Numbered from the stretch's first letter, positions 45,087 through 53,651 are shown. The stretch: 64,000 bases of DNA from Sphingobacterium griseoflavum (GCF_014653155.1 NZ_BNAF01000007.1:186001-250000), one strand, 5' to 3'. Translations and numbers: made by a program. Notes: generated from the letters alone by a model not told the origin.

Positions 45087-45119
45087 TTGGCTTATTAACA
45101 TAGGTCTTACTTATATTTG
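45087..45119 (+). promoter_or_regulatory. Promoter of the arginine operon
   Basis: TTGG (45087-45090), a 21-nt gap, then TATATTTG (45112-45119), a full TAnnTTTG match. The argD ATG is about 38 nt further on. No ARG-box was identified. Confidence 0.65.
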
Positions 45120-45157
45120 CCTACAGGAGATTTTTACTCCCTAATATCGTATCTTAA

Positions 45158-46291
45158 ATGGACTTATTTAATGTTTATCCTATTAATCCCATCAATATTG
45201 TAAAAGCACATGGCTCTACAATTTGGGATGCCGAAGGTAATGAGTACCTCGATTTATATGGCGGGCATGCGGTGATTTCGATCGGTCACACGCATCCACA
45301 TTATGTTGAATCCCTGACAGCGCAGCTGAATCGTATCGGGTTTTATTCCAATTCAATTGAAATCCCCATGCAGAAGCAGTTGGCCCAACAGTTGGGGGAA
45401 CTTTCCGGTAAGGGAGATTATACCTTGTTTCTTTGTAATTCCGGTGCCGAGGCCAATGAGAATGCACTGAAGCTAGCCTCCTTCCATAATAGGAAAAAGA
45501 AAATAATAGCTTTTACCAGATCCTTTCACGGACGTACTTCGCTGGCTGTCGCTGTCACGGACAACCCTAATATTGTAGCTCCCGTGAACGAAACCGATAA
45601 CGTGATCTTCCTGCCTTTTAATGATGAAGAAGCTTTGGCGGATGCTTTCAACCGTTATGGTGAGGAAGTTTCATCCGTTATCATTGAAGGTATCCAAGGG
45701 GTTGGGGGGATTCGTGAAGCGTCTACTGCTTTTCTGAAGTTGATCCGTAGCTTGTGCGATCAGTATGATGCCGTTTTTATCGCAGACTCTGTGCAATGCG
45801 GATACGGTCGTACGGGCGACTTTTTCTCACATGACTATGCCGGTATTTCCGCTGATATCTACACCATGGCCAAAGGGATGGGAAATGGTTTTCCGATAGG
45901 GGCTGTGGCCATTGCGCCCAAGTTTCAAGCTTCTTTTGGTTTGTTGGGCACCACCTTTGGTGGAAACCATTTGGCCTGCGCTGCGGCAGTGGCGGTGTTG
46001 GATGTGATTAAATCCGAGCAGTTGTTGCAGAATGCGCGGACGGTCGGTAGCTATCTGATGGATGAGCTTAAGAAATTTGATAAGGTGAAGGAGGTTCGCG
46101 GTAGGGGATTAATGATTGGTATCGAACTGCCCGAAGAGCTTAGTCAGGTAAAGAAAGATCTGCTTCAAAAGAATCGCATCTTTACCGGCGAGGCAAAACC
46201 CAATGTGATTCGGATATTGCCTGCATTAAATATTGATAAGGATATTGCTGATCGGTTTTTAACGGCTTTCGACGAACGATTGAAAGCGTAA
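45158..46291 (+). CDS. argD: Acetylornithine (or succinylornithine) aminotransferase
   Basis: The 377-residue class III aminotransferase uses PLP to convert N-acyl-glutamate semialdehyde to N-acyl-ornithine. PLP-binding features: CNSGAEANENALKLA, the IIEGIQGVGGI strand, IADSVQCGYGRTG and the Schiff-base Lys in YTMAKGMGNGFPIGAVA. It is the first gene of an arginine operon of five; argF' follows 12 nt later. The acyl group used depends on the partner enzymes, see argF'. Confidence 0.93.
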   Translation: MDLFNVYPINPINIVKAHGSTIWDAEGNEYLDLYGGHAVISIGHTHPHYVESLTAQLNRIGFYSNSIEIPMQKQLAQQLGELSGKGDYTLFLCNSGAEANENALKLASFHNRKKKIIAFTRSFHGRTSLAVAVTDNPNIVAPVNETDNVIFLPFNDEEALADAFNRYGEEVSSVIIEGIQGVGGIREASTAFLKLIRSLCDQYDAVFIADSVQCGYGRTGDFFSHDYAGISADIYTMAKGMGNGFPIGAVAIAPKFQASFGLLGTTFGGNHLACAAAVAVLDVIKSEQLLQNARTVGSYLMDELKKFDKVKEVRGRGLMIGIELPEELSQVKKDLLQKNRIFTGEAKPNVIRILPALNIDKDIADRFLTAFDERLKA

Positions 46292-46303
46292 TCAAACATA
46301 AAA

Positions 46304-47266
46304 ATGAATAAATTTTTCTCGGTAGCAGACATTGATGATCTGTCCAAAGTTGTTCAAGATGCATTGGCTTTGAAAGCAAGCCCCTACGAAAATAAGGCGT
46401 TGGGCGAAAACAGAACCTTAGGTTTGGTTTTCCTCAATCCGAGTTTGCGTACGCGCATGAGTACGCAAAAGGCAGCGATGAATTTGGGTATGAACGTGAT
46501 GGTCATGAATATGGATAAGGATGGCTGGGCCCTAGAAACGCAAGATGGTGTCGTTATGAATGGCACTACCGTAGAGCATATACGGGAAGCAGCAGCCGTT
46601 ATGGGCGAATATTGCGATATCTTGGGTTTGCGTTCGTTTCCCGGTTTGAAAGATAGGGAAACCGACTACAATGAAGACTTGTTTAATAAATTCGTGAAAT
46701 TTTGCGGTGTTCCTGTCGTGTCCTTGGAGAGTGCAACGAGACACCCCTTGCAAAGTTTGACCGATTTAATTACGATAGCTGAACATAAGGAGGTCGATAA
46801 GCCTAAGGTTGTACTGGCATGGGCTCCCCATGTTAAAGCGCTGCCGCAAGCGGTTCCAAACTCTTTTGCAGAGTGGATGTGCAAAGCGCAGCAACAGGGG
46901 CTGGTCGATTTTACGATTGCGCATCCGATGGGATACGATCTCTGTGAAGATTTCACCAAGGGTGCCACCATTTCGGATGATCTTTCGGACAGCTTGAAAG
47001 GAGCAGATTTTGTATATGTCAAAAATTGGTCTTCTTACGTGGAATATGGTCAGGTACATCCGGTGGCGCAAAATTGGATGATGGACAATGCTAAATTGGC
47101 GCTGACCAATAATGCTAAAGTTATGCACTGTCTTCCGGTGCGACGTGATCTGGAGTTGTCCTCCGAAATTTTAGATGGGCCAAATTCACTGGTTATCAAA
47201 GAGGCAAGTAATCGTGTCTGGGCCGCGCAGGTGGTGCTGAAGCGAATGTTGGAAAATTTGAAATAA
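46304..47266 (+). CDS. argF': N-acylornithine carbamoyltransferase (ArgF' type)
   Basis: The 320-residue protein aligns along its length with Bacteroides fragilis ArgF', which carbamoylates N-succinyl-ornithine rather than ornithine. The carbamoyl-phosphate motif is SLRTRMSTQ (about 48-56), the acyl-ornithine loop replaces SMG, and HCLPVRR lies near residue 280. At the position equivalent to Pro90 of the succinyl enzyme and Glu92 of the Xanthomonas acetyl enzyme this protein has Val (TTVEHI). Ordinary ArgF is absent from the operon, as expected for this pathway. Confidence 0.9.
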   Translation: MNKFFSVADIDDLSKVVQDALALKASPYENKALGENRTLGLVFLNPSLRTRMSTQKAAMNLGMNVMVMNMDKDGWALETQDGVVMNGTTVEHIREAAAVMGEYCDILGLRSFPGLKDRETDYNEDLFNKFVKFCGVPVVSLESATRHPLQSLTDLITIAEHKEVDKPKVVLAWAPHVKALPQAVPNSFAEWMCKAQQQGLVDFTIAHPMGYDLCEDFTKGATISDDLSDSLKGADFVYVKNWSSYVEYGQVHPVAQNWMMDNAKLALTNNAKVMHCLPVRRDLELSSEILDGPNSLVIKEASNRVWAAQVVLKRMLENLK

Positions 47267-47288
47267 AAAAAAGTATATATTCAATTAG

Positions 47289-48083
47289 ATGGGTAGTGTG
47301 TTGAATGTTATAAAGATAGGGGGCAACGTAATTGATGACGAAGATCAATTACAGAGTTTCTTGGAGAAATTTGCGGCTTTACAGGGCAAGAAGATCCTCG
47401 TTCATGGCGGAGGTAAGGTAGCTACACGCACGGCAGCCGACCTGGGTATCGAAGCTAAAATGATCGATGGCCGCCGCGTAACGGACGCAGCAATGCTAGA
47501 TATTGTGACCATGGTTTATGCCGGTTTGACCAACAAGAAGATTGTATCTTCGCTGCAAAAGTTTGGCTGTGATGCACTTGGACTAAGCGGTGCCGATGGC
47601 GATACGATCAAGGCGGTCAAGCGACCGGTGCGGGAGGTAGACTATGGCTATGTTGGCGATATCCTTGTCGACAGCGTTAATACCTTGAGTATTAAAAAAT
47701 TTTTGGAAGCAGGTTTTACACCGGTGTTCTCGGCTATCACCCATAACGGGTTGGGACAGCTCCTTAATACCAATGCCGATACCATTGCCTCTTCGCTCGC
47801 GGTATCTCTATCGAAGATATATGATACACGACTGATTTACTGTTTTGAAAAAGATGGCGTGCTGAGCGATGTGAACGATGATAAATCGATTATTAAAACG
47901 ATAAAAGCCGATGATTTTGAGTTGCTTAAATCGTCGGGCGTCATTTATGAGGGTATGATCCCCAAGCTGGAGAATGCATTTCATGCTATTGGGAAAGGAG
48001 TGAAAAATGTTTATATTGGCAACGCGCTAAATCTCCACCTGTACCAGCAGGGAGAATTCGGTACCTGTTTATTAGCAAAATAA
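47289..48083 (+). CDS. argB: Acetylglutamate (or succinylglutamate) kinase
   Basis: The 264-residue amino-acid kinase phosphorylates the gamma-carboxylate of N-acyl-glutamate. Signature: VIKIGGNVIDD at the start, VHGGGKVATRTAADLG, GVLSDVNDD and the later GMIPKLENAFHAI. Length is typical. It lies 22 nt after argF' and 4 nt before proC. Confidence 0.95.
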   Translation: MGSVLNVIKIGGNVIDDEDQLQSFLEKFAALQGKKILVHGGGKVATRTAADLGIEAKMIDGRRVTDAAMLDIVTMVYAGLTNKKIVSSLQKFGCDALGLSGADGDTIKAVKRPVREVDYGYVGDILVDSVNTLSIKKFLEAGFTPVFSAITHNGLGQLLNTNADTIASSLAVSLSKIYDTRLIYCFEKDGVLSDVNDDKSIIKTIKADDFELLKSSGVIYEGMIPKLENAFHAIGKGVKNVYIGNALNLHLYQQGEFGTCLLAK

Positions 48084-48087
48084 TATC

Positions 48088-48888
48088 ATGAGCAAGATAA
48101 CGATAGTGGGCAGCGGGAACATCGGTTTTTCCCTCGCCAAGGGTTTGGTGAAATCGGGGCAATACAAAGCTGCCGATATTACGTTGACAAGACGGAATAT
48201 TGCGGCCTTAAAGCAAGAAGCCGATTTAGGATTCGGTACCAGCGACCAAAATGCGGAAGCCGTTTCCCAAGCCGATATTGTTGTCCTTGCTATCCTCCCT
48301 CAGCAGTTAAGGAAGGTGATGGAGGAAATTCAACCGGTTGTTAGAACGAATCAGATTATTGTTTCCGTCGTTTCCGGCGTGAGCTGCGCTGACGTTAAAA
48401 CTGTGCTGGGGGGGCATTCCGTTGTCGTTCGTGCGATGCCCAACACAGCGATCGCCATCGGGCAATCCATGACCTGTATCGCGACGGACAATGCCACGGA
48501 TGAAGTTGTTGCACAAGTGGAAGCCTTGTTTGAGGCGGTCGGTGCGGTGGTGGTTATTCAGGAGGATTTGATGACCTCCGCAACTGCGCTATGCGCTTGT
48601 GGTATCGCCTTTTTCCTGCGTGCGATCAGAGCAGCTTCCCAAGGAGGGGTCGAAATCGGGTTTCATGCCCATGATGCGCTCAAGATGGCCGTGCAAACGG
48701 CGAAGGGCGCCGCAGATCTTTTGTTGCAAACACAAAATCACCCGGAAGGGGAGATTGATAAAGTTACTTCGCCCAAGGGCTGCACCATTGCAGGGCTAAA
48801 CGAGATGGAACATCATGGTTTCAGCTCCGCTTTTATAAAGGGCATCAAGCTCTCTGCAAAGAAAGCTGGAGGGCTTTACAATGACTAG
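48088..48888 (+). CDS. proC: Pyrroline-5-carboxylate reductase
   Basis: The 266-residue enzyme reduces pyrroline-5-carboxylate to proline with NAD(P)H. The Rossmann start is ITIVGSGNIGFSLAKGLVKSG; VVRAMPNTAIAIGQSMT and the C-terminal SPKGCTIAGLNEMEHHGF are the family blocks. Its location between argB and argE links proline and arginine supply from glutamate. The stop overlaps argE by 8 bp. Confidence 0.95.
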   Translation: MSKITIVGSGNIGFSLAKGLVKSGQYKAADITLTRRNIAALKQEADLGFGTSDQNAEAVSQADIVVLAILPQQLRKVMEEIQPVVRTNQIIVSVVSGVSCADVKTVLGGHSVVVRAMPNTAIAIGQSMTCIATDNATDEVVAQVEALFEAVGAVVVIQEDLMTSATALCACGIAFFLRAIRAASQGGVEIGFHAHDALKMAVQTAKGAADLLLQTQNHPEGEIDKVTSPKGCTIAGLNEMEHHGFSSAFIKGIKLSAKKAGGLYND

Positions 48889-49951
48889 TAGGTCTATAGC
48901 GGGATTAACAGCAGGATGCAAGACGCTACTGGAGCAACTTATCGCTATACCTTCCTTCAGTAGAGAGGAAAACGACACAGCAGATCTGCTGTGTCGTTTT
49001 CTTGACGAGCATGCCGTGGCCTACGACCGTTTGGGTAACAATTTGTGGGCTTACAACCGTCACTTCGATGAGGATAAGCCAACCATTTTGCTAAACTCGC
49101 ATCACGATACCGTAAAGCCTAACCCGGGTTATAGCAGAGATCCGTTCACGCCTAGCGTAGCCGAAGGCAAACTATTTGGACTGGGCAGTAATGATGCTGG
49201 CGGCTGTTTGGTATCACTTTTCGCCGCTTTTTTACACTATTACGATAGTGTTGATCTTCGGTATAACTTATGCCTATTGGCATCTGCCGAGGAAGAGGTT
49301 TCGGGAAAAGGTGGTGTGGAGGCAGCCTTTCCACAGCTGCGGTCTATCGCCTGTGCCATTGTGGGCGAACCGACGCTATTGAACTTGGCGGTAGCAGAAA
49401 AGGGATTGATGGTGTTGGATTGTGAAGCAACCGGAATCGCTGGACACGCAGCTCGTGAAGAAGGTGAAAACGCACTATACAAAGCTGTCCAAGCTATCGA
49501 GTGGTTCCGAACATTTACTTTTCCTAAAATTTCGGACTACCTAGGTCCTGTAAAAATGTCGGTCACAATGATTCATGCGGGATCGCAGCATAATGTGGTA
49601 CCTGCTTCTTGTTCTTTTGTGGTCGACGTCCGAACAACGGATGCTTATACGAATGCGGAAGTTTTAGCTATTATTCGGCAGCATGTCGATGTCAGCGTAA
49701 CACCGCGTTCTACGCGGTTAAATCCCTCAATCATCCCGCTTGATCATCCACTAGTTCAGTCCGGTTTAAGGCTTGGCGCTACTGTTTATGGAAGCCCTAC
49801 TATGAGCGATCAAGCTTTGTTGCCCGTTCCTTCGTTAAAAGTAGGGCCCGGAGATTCTGCACGCTCGCATGCGGCGGACGAATTCATCTTTTTGAAGGAG
49901 ATAGACCAAGGAATACGTTTTTACATTGATTTGCTTGGTAATATCCTTTAA
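48881..49951 (+). CDS. argE: Acetylornithine deacetylase-type M20 peptidase
   Basis: The 356-residue M20 metallohydrolase removes the acyl group from N-acyl-ornithine or, in pathways using ArgF', from N-acyl-citrulline. Zinc-ligand blocks: LLNSHHDTVKP, LGSNDAGG, ASAEEEVSGKGGVE with the catalytic Glu, and a C-terminal His in ARSHAADEF. It starts inside proC (8-bp overlap) and ends the operon at a strong terminator. argG, argC and argH are not in the window. Confidence 0.92.
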   Translation: MTSRSIAGLTAGCKTLLEQLIAIPSFSREENDTADLLCRFLDEHAVAYDRLGNNLWAYNRHFDEDKPTILLNSHHDTVKPNPGYSRDPFTPSVAEGKLFGLGSNDAGGCLVSLFAAFLHYYDSVDLRYNLCLLASAEEEVSGKGGVEAAFPQLRSIACAIVGEPTLLNLAVAEKGLMVLDCEATGIAGHAAREEGENALYKAVQAIEWFRTFTFPKISDYLGPVKMSVTMIHAGSQHNVVPASCSFVVDVRTTDAYTNAEVLAIIRQHVDVSVTPRSTRLNPSIIPLDHPLVQSGLRLGATVYGSPTMSDQALLPVPSLKVGPGDSARSHAADEFIFLKEIDQGIRFYIDLLGNIL

Positions 49952-49997
49952 AAAACCTACAAACCGGCCTTTCACGACCGGTTTGTAGGTTTTTTTT
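49951..49997. terminator. Bidirectional terminator of the arginine operon and the Lrp gene
   Basis: CCTACAAACCGG (49956-49967) pairs with CCGGTTTGTAGG (49978-49989), flanked by an A-run and an eight-T run. It serves convergent genes argE (+) and the Lrp/AsnC gene (-). Confidence 0.93.
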
Positions 49998-50466
49998 AAA
50001 GCGAGATTTGCCTTTTAATGCTCTCTTCCAATGAGATTATCGTTTCTGTTCGCTGGATTCCAGTCAGCGCTTGTATATCCTCATTCAAAACTTTCCGTAA
50101 ATGTGCCGTATCGCGGCAAACTATTTTAGCAAACATGCTATATTGACCCGTACAATAGTGAAGTTCCACCACTTCCTTGATGGATTGTAGCTGCTTCACT
50201 GCATCGGAGTATTGGGATCCCTTCTCCAAGTATATACCCAAAAAGGCGGTGATGTCGAAACCGACCTTTTGCGGGTTAATTATTAGCTCTGATCCCTTAA
50301 TTATCCCCAGTTCTTCCATCTTTTTCATCCTCACATGGATGGTTCCTCCCGAAACTATTAGTTTTTTTGCTATTTCAGTGTATGGAATCGAGGCGTTTTC
50401 CATTAAAATGGATAAAATTTGAACGTCTAAATTGTCTAAATCGTAATTTGAATACTTTTTGTCCAT
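49996..50466 (-). CDS. Lrp/AsnC family transcriptional regulator
   Basis: The 156-residue protein has an N-terminal winged helix-turn-helix (LDNLDVQILSILMENASIPYTEIAKKLIVSGGTIHVRMKKMEELGII, about residues 11-57) and a C-terminal RAM ligand domain (about 75-155). Lrp-type regulators sense amino acids. Its position beside, and tail to tail with, the arginine operon suggests an amino-acid-responsive role, not proven. TTGTAAAA motifs repeat in the AT-rich sequence upstream of it. Confidence 0.9.
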   Translation of the reverse strand: MDKKYSNYDLDNLDVQILSILMENASIPYTEIAKKLIVSGGTIHVRMKKMEELGIIKGSELIINPQKVGFDITAFLGIYLEKGSQYSDAVKQLQSIKEVVELHYCTGQYSMFAKIVCRDTAHLRKVLNEDIQALTGIQRTETIISLEESIKRQISL

Positions 50467-50531
50467 GTAAATGGTGGTTTGTTGTAAAAATACCTGATAC
50501 TTTTTGTAAAATAAATAAAAATCAAATAAAA

Positions 50532-50563
50532 TTTGCAGAGAAATAGCATATATTTTATATTTG
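50532..50563 (+). promoter_or_regulatory. Consensus promoter of a candidate small RNA
   Basis: TTTG (50532-50535), 20 nt, then TATATTTG (50556-50563): both boxes match the Bacteroidota consensus fully. Transcription would start near 50568. Confidence 0.75.
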
Positions 50564-50567
50564 TATT

Positions 50568-50688
50568 AACAAAACGGAATAAAAAACAGAAGTTTTGTTA
50601 AAAAGGCATGTTACTTCCCTCAAAATAACATAGGTTTATAATTGGTTAGCGTAGAAGCTCCTCGCCCGGGGAGCTTCTTCCTTTTTTA
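50568..50688 (+). ncRNA. Candidate small RNA (about 120 nt)
   Basis: Between a consensus promoter and an intrinsic terminator lies a 120-nt segment with three predicted stems: TAACAAAAC/GTTTTGTTA (50567-50575 with 50592-50600), ATGTTA/TAACAT (50608-50613 with 50626-50631), and the terminator stem. The only ORF is a six-codon one at 50608 (MLLPSK). It could instead be a 5' leader with attenuator for the next gene. No known RNA family was recognised. Confidence 0.5.
50653..50687 (+). terminator. Intrinsic terminator of the candidate small RNA
   Basis: AGAAGCTCC (50653-50661) pairs with GGAGCTTCT (50670-50678) and is followed by TCCTTTTTT. No ORF ends upstream on the + strand within 600 nt, so the terminator needs a non-coding transcript. 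Confidence 0.85.
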
Positions 50689-50924
50689 AGGTCTGACCGA
50701 TACATACCAATATGCCCTGAAAATTTATTTTTTTTGTAAAAATAGTAAGTATAATTGGAATACTATTTTGTTTTTTGTAACAAATCGTTCTTTTTTTATA
50801 AATGTTTTATTTCTGCAGTATTCCTCGCGTTTTTTTCCCAGAGCCAACTAAAACCCTTTTCCGCGGTAAACCAAAAACCTACATGCTTTTAACAAGGAAT
50901 GTTATCTTTACTAAAAAGTTAGGG

Positions 50925-51968
50925 ATGGAAATGGACGACGTAAAAATCTCAAGGAAGAAACCTATGTATCCAGTAGGGACTGGACTTGCAAAGTACCTGC
51001 GCCTCTATCAGCGAGATGCAAAGCTGCCAGTGGCCTATAAAGATCTATTAAATTTTTCGGAAACGGTGCCGGTAATGGATAAATATGGTCAGGATACCTT
51101 TTGGGAAACACCTCTGTACCCACCGCATGCAGTCGATCAGTTGTATGAAGGACTTAAAGTAGTATACGCAATTTTAAAAGCATCGGGCAATATCCGTATC
51201 GTAGAGCATAAAATTATCGATCGAATCGAGTATTGTGCATTTGGCAATACGCGACCGTTCCGGATTCGCATTATTAATAGATTGAACGATGTATATGATT
51301 ATTTTTATATCAAGCAAGCGGATGCATCGCGCATCTATGGCCTGGAACTTGAAGAAATTCTATCGCCCAACCAGGTAAATTATCTTGTCGATAGGGAAAC
51401 GTTGGTAGAGGAACATATCGTCGGGATTCCCGGCGATGTCTTCAGCAAGAGCAATATAATAAATCCGGATTATAATCAAACACGCATCGCCAAAGAATTT
51501 GTGAAATTCAACGAGCGGTGTATCATCTCCCTTTTAGGAGATATGCGCGCCTACAACTTCGTCATGCAGATAACACCGGATTTCGATGACTTCCAGTTTC
51601 GTATCCGTGCGATAGATTTCGATCAGCAATTTTACGAAGGTAATTCGAAAGTCTATATGCCGCAGTATTTCAAGGAGAATCTTCCTTATGTCAAATTAGC
51701 GATGAACCACCTCAACGAAAAGACAGTGCTGCAATACCAGCAGGAAGAGCGATCTTCCATTGTACATCGCGTACGAAGCGAACGTCACCGTATCAAGGAT
51801 TTACGCGATGCCTCACAGCTGCAACAGTTGTCCACGAAAGAGAATATTATGCAGTTGCGGGAGGGATATGCGCTATTCTATGAAAATGAAGCGTATTATA
51901 AATGTAGAAGCATGACCGATATTGTTGAGCTGAATGTCAAAAATGTTATTCGGCAGGTTAAACTCTAG
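50925..51968 (+). CDS. Conserved unknown protein with kinase-like motifs
   Basis: I do not recognise this protein by name. From the ATG at 50925 it has 347 residues (an ATG at 50931 is also possible). No signal peptide or membrane segment. In the C-terminal half LGDMRAYNFVM (about residue 210) and RIRAIDFDQQFYEG (about 235) resemble the catalytic GDxxxxN loop and metal-binding DFD of kinase-fold phosphotransferases, spaced by about 20 residues; an invariant Lys was not placed. The frame is open to 50802, but the extension is AT-rich and unlike a start region. It overlaps the end of ruvC by 4 bp, convergently. Confidence 0.7.
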   Translation: MEMDDVKISRKKPMYPVGTGLAKYLRLYQRDAKLPVAYKDLLNFSETVPVMDKYGQDTFWETPLYPPHAVDQLYEGLKVVYAILKASGNIRIVEHKIIDRIEYCAFGNTRPFRIRIINRLNDVYDYFYIKQADASRIYGLELEEILSPNQVNYLVDRETLVEEHIVGIPGDVFSKSNIINPDYNQTRIAKEFVKFNERCIISLLGDMRAYNFVMQITPDFDDFQFRIRAIDFDQQFYEGNSKVYMPQYFKENLPYVKLAMNHLNEKTVLQYQQEERSSIVHRVRSERHRIKDLRDASQLQQLSTKENIMQLREGYALFYENEAYYKCRSMTDIVELNVKNVIRQVKL

Positions 51969-52528
51969 CGAATCCGTTTCTCATTGTCTTTGACAAAGGC
52001 CGACCAACCGCTGTAGCTTTTGCTCCCTGGGGCGAAATTTTGTTGAAAAGCATGGCACACGGCCACCGCTAGCCCATCGGTAGCATCTAGAAATTCGGGC
52101 GTCTCGTCAAATTTGAGAATAGTTTTCAGCATAGCCGCGACCTGTTCTTTGCTGGCGTTGCCACTCCCGGTTACTGCTTGCTTTATCTTTCTCGGGGAAT
52201 ACTCAAAAATAGGTATGTCAAAATTCAAGGCTGCCGCCATGGCCACTCCCTGTGCGCGACCTAGTTTAAGCATAACCTGTACATTTTTTCCGTAAAAAGG
52301 AGCTTCCAACGCTACGCAATCTGGTTTATATTCTTGAACAAGTGCTGCGGTCTTTTTGAAGATGCGCTGCAGTTTTAGTCCATGGTCCTCCAAATGTCCC
52401 AATTTGATCACCCCAAGTGATATGAGGCTGACTTGCTGTCCCACTTGCTTGACAATCCCATAACCTAGTACAACCGTTCCCGGGTCAATTCCCAATATAA
52501 TCCGCTCTTTTGCCTTTTCTCGTTGCAT
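51965..52528 (-). CDS. ruvC: Crossover junction endodeoxyribonuclease RuvC
   Basis: The 187-residue enzyme cleaves Holliday junctions during recombination. Catalytic acids are visible: Asp in IILGIDPGTVVLGYG, Glu in VALEAPFYGKNV, and the C-terminal ATDGLAVAVCHAF acidic pair. Length is typical. No ruvA or ruvB is adjacent. It is convergent with the kinase-like gene (4-bp overlap) and divergent from the flippase-like gene. Confidence 0.96.
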   Translation of the reverse strand: MQREKAKERIILGIDPGTVVLGYGIVKQVGQQVSLISLGVIKLGHLEDHGLKLQRIFKKTAALVQEYKPDCVALEAPFYGKNVQVMLKLGRAQGVAMAAALNFDIPIFEYSPRKIKQAVTGSGNASKEQVAAMLKTILKFDETPEFLDATDGLAVAVCHAFQQNFAPGSKSYSGWSAFVKDNEKRIR

Positions 52529-52676
52529 AACCGCAATATTACAATTTTATAAGCAAAATTCATCCCGCTGTCTTGTAAAACGATGCTGTGCCCATCTTTT
52601 CTTGCTGGTCTTAATCGACTATGTTAACGTAACATGTCATCAAAATTTAGTAACATTGTGCTTTTATTTGGATTCG

Positions 52677-53651
52677 TTGACAAAAAAGCAGAAAAAATAT
52701 TTAAACCTCCTGATCAAGCTTGCCATCGTGGCAATGGCTTGCTGGTTTATTGTCACCAAGGTTCACAACCAGAAAAACCTTCGCGAATTTCAGGCACTAT
52801 TGGATGGTGTAGATCAATGGGCTGCTCGCACGACAGCCCTCGTTATCGTGCTAATGATGTTAATGAATTGGGCCATTGAGGTGGTAAAGTGGAAGTACCT
52901 GAGTCGAAGCATCGAGGAAATAAGCTGGTGGAAAGCTACACAATCTGTTTTCTGTGGACTTACCTGGGCGATCTTTACGCCCAATAGAATCGGGGAGTAT
53001 GGTGGTCGAATTATGCTGTTGAAACCTGAAAACAGGGCTTCGGGAGCAGTGGCGATGGGCGTTGGCTTATTCGCGCAGCTCGTGCTTACCAGCGTTTTTG
53101 GAGCCTTGAGTATCGCATGGTTTGTCGCTACCTACCTTCCAACACCTGATTCCGTGCAGTTTGGCGTATGGCTCTTGGCGATCATATATGCTGCTGCCTT
53201 CCTTGTGCTTTATTTCAATGTGCACTGGATAGAGAGCTTGATCGGGCGCTTTCGTTTCCTGAAAAATATTAAGACAGTTTTCGCTATCTTGGAAGATTTC
53301 AGCTCGCGTCAGCTTTGGCATGTTTTATTGTTGTCATCGGCAAGGTTTACGATTTTTACTTCACAGTATATCGTGCTGATGCTCGTCTTCCTTCCTGGGA
53401 TGCCATACACGGCTATGATACTAATGATCTTTATTTTGTTCTTTATCCAATCTGCCCTTCCTTCACTCGATATATTCGATTTCAGTGTACGCAGCTTTGT
53501 AGCCAGCAATCTATATAGTTATATAACCACGCAGGAGATCGCCGTTATGGCTATCGTTTCCTGCATCTGGTTCGTCAACCTGATCCTCCCTGCTATCGTA
53601 GGATCTATTTTCGTCTTTAATGTTAATTATGTCAATAGCAACAAGTCTTGA
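52677..53651 (+). CDS. LPG-synthase-TM / flippase-like membrane protein
   Basis: The protein of about 324 residues has about 7-8 hydrophobic segments and the features of the lysylphosphatidylglycerol synthase TM (UPF0104) family: WAIEVVKWKYLSRSI, WAIFTPNRIGEYGGRIMLL and LVLTSVFGALSIAWF. Members move or modify lipid-linked molecules across the inner membrane. No in-frame ATG lies near the N-terminus; TTG at 52677 (LTKKQKKYLNL) fits homologues, while the frame is open to a TTG at 52602. It overlaps the GT2 gene, suggesting a joint pathway. Confidence 0.8.
   Translation: MTKKQKKYLNLLIKLAIVAMACWFIVTKVHNQKNLREFQALLDGVDQWAARTTALVIVLMMLMNWAIEVVKWKYLSRSIEEISWWKATQSVFCGLTWAIFTPNRIGEYGGRIMLLKPENRASGAVAMGVGLFAQLVLTSVFGALSIAWFVATYLPTPDSVQFGVWLLAIIYAAAFLVLYFNVHWIESLIGRFRFLKNIKTVFAILEDFSSRQLWHVLLLSSARFTIFTSQYIVLMLVFLPGMPYTAMILMIFILFFIQSALPSLDIFDFSVRSFVASNLYSYITTQEIAVMAIVSCIWFVNLILPAIVGSIFVFNVNYVNSNKS

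Larger units (their letters stand above)
50467..50924. other. Long AT-rich regulatory gap between the Lrp gene and the kinase-like gene
   Basis: About 460 nt without a convincing gene. It holds repeats of TTGTAAAA (50482-50489, 50504-50511, 50734-50741; related TTGTAACAAAT at 50775-50785), a candidate promoter-sRNA-terminator unit (50532-50688), and a 9-bp inverted repeat AAAATAGTA/TACTATTTT (50739-50747 with 50761-50769). The frame of the downstream gene is open back to 50802 but that extension looks non-coding. Confidence 0.6.

Noticed and set aside
50568..50688. Candidate small RNA as 6S RNA
   Set aside because: It lacks the long near-symmetrical hairpin with central bubble and is shorter than typical 6S RNA.
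50802..50924. N-terminal extension of the kinase-like protein
   Set aside because: The region is AT-rich, lies directly after a regulatory gap, and reads as atypical protein (FCSIPRVFFPEPTK); internal ATGs at 50925 and 50931 fit better.
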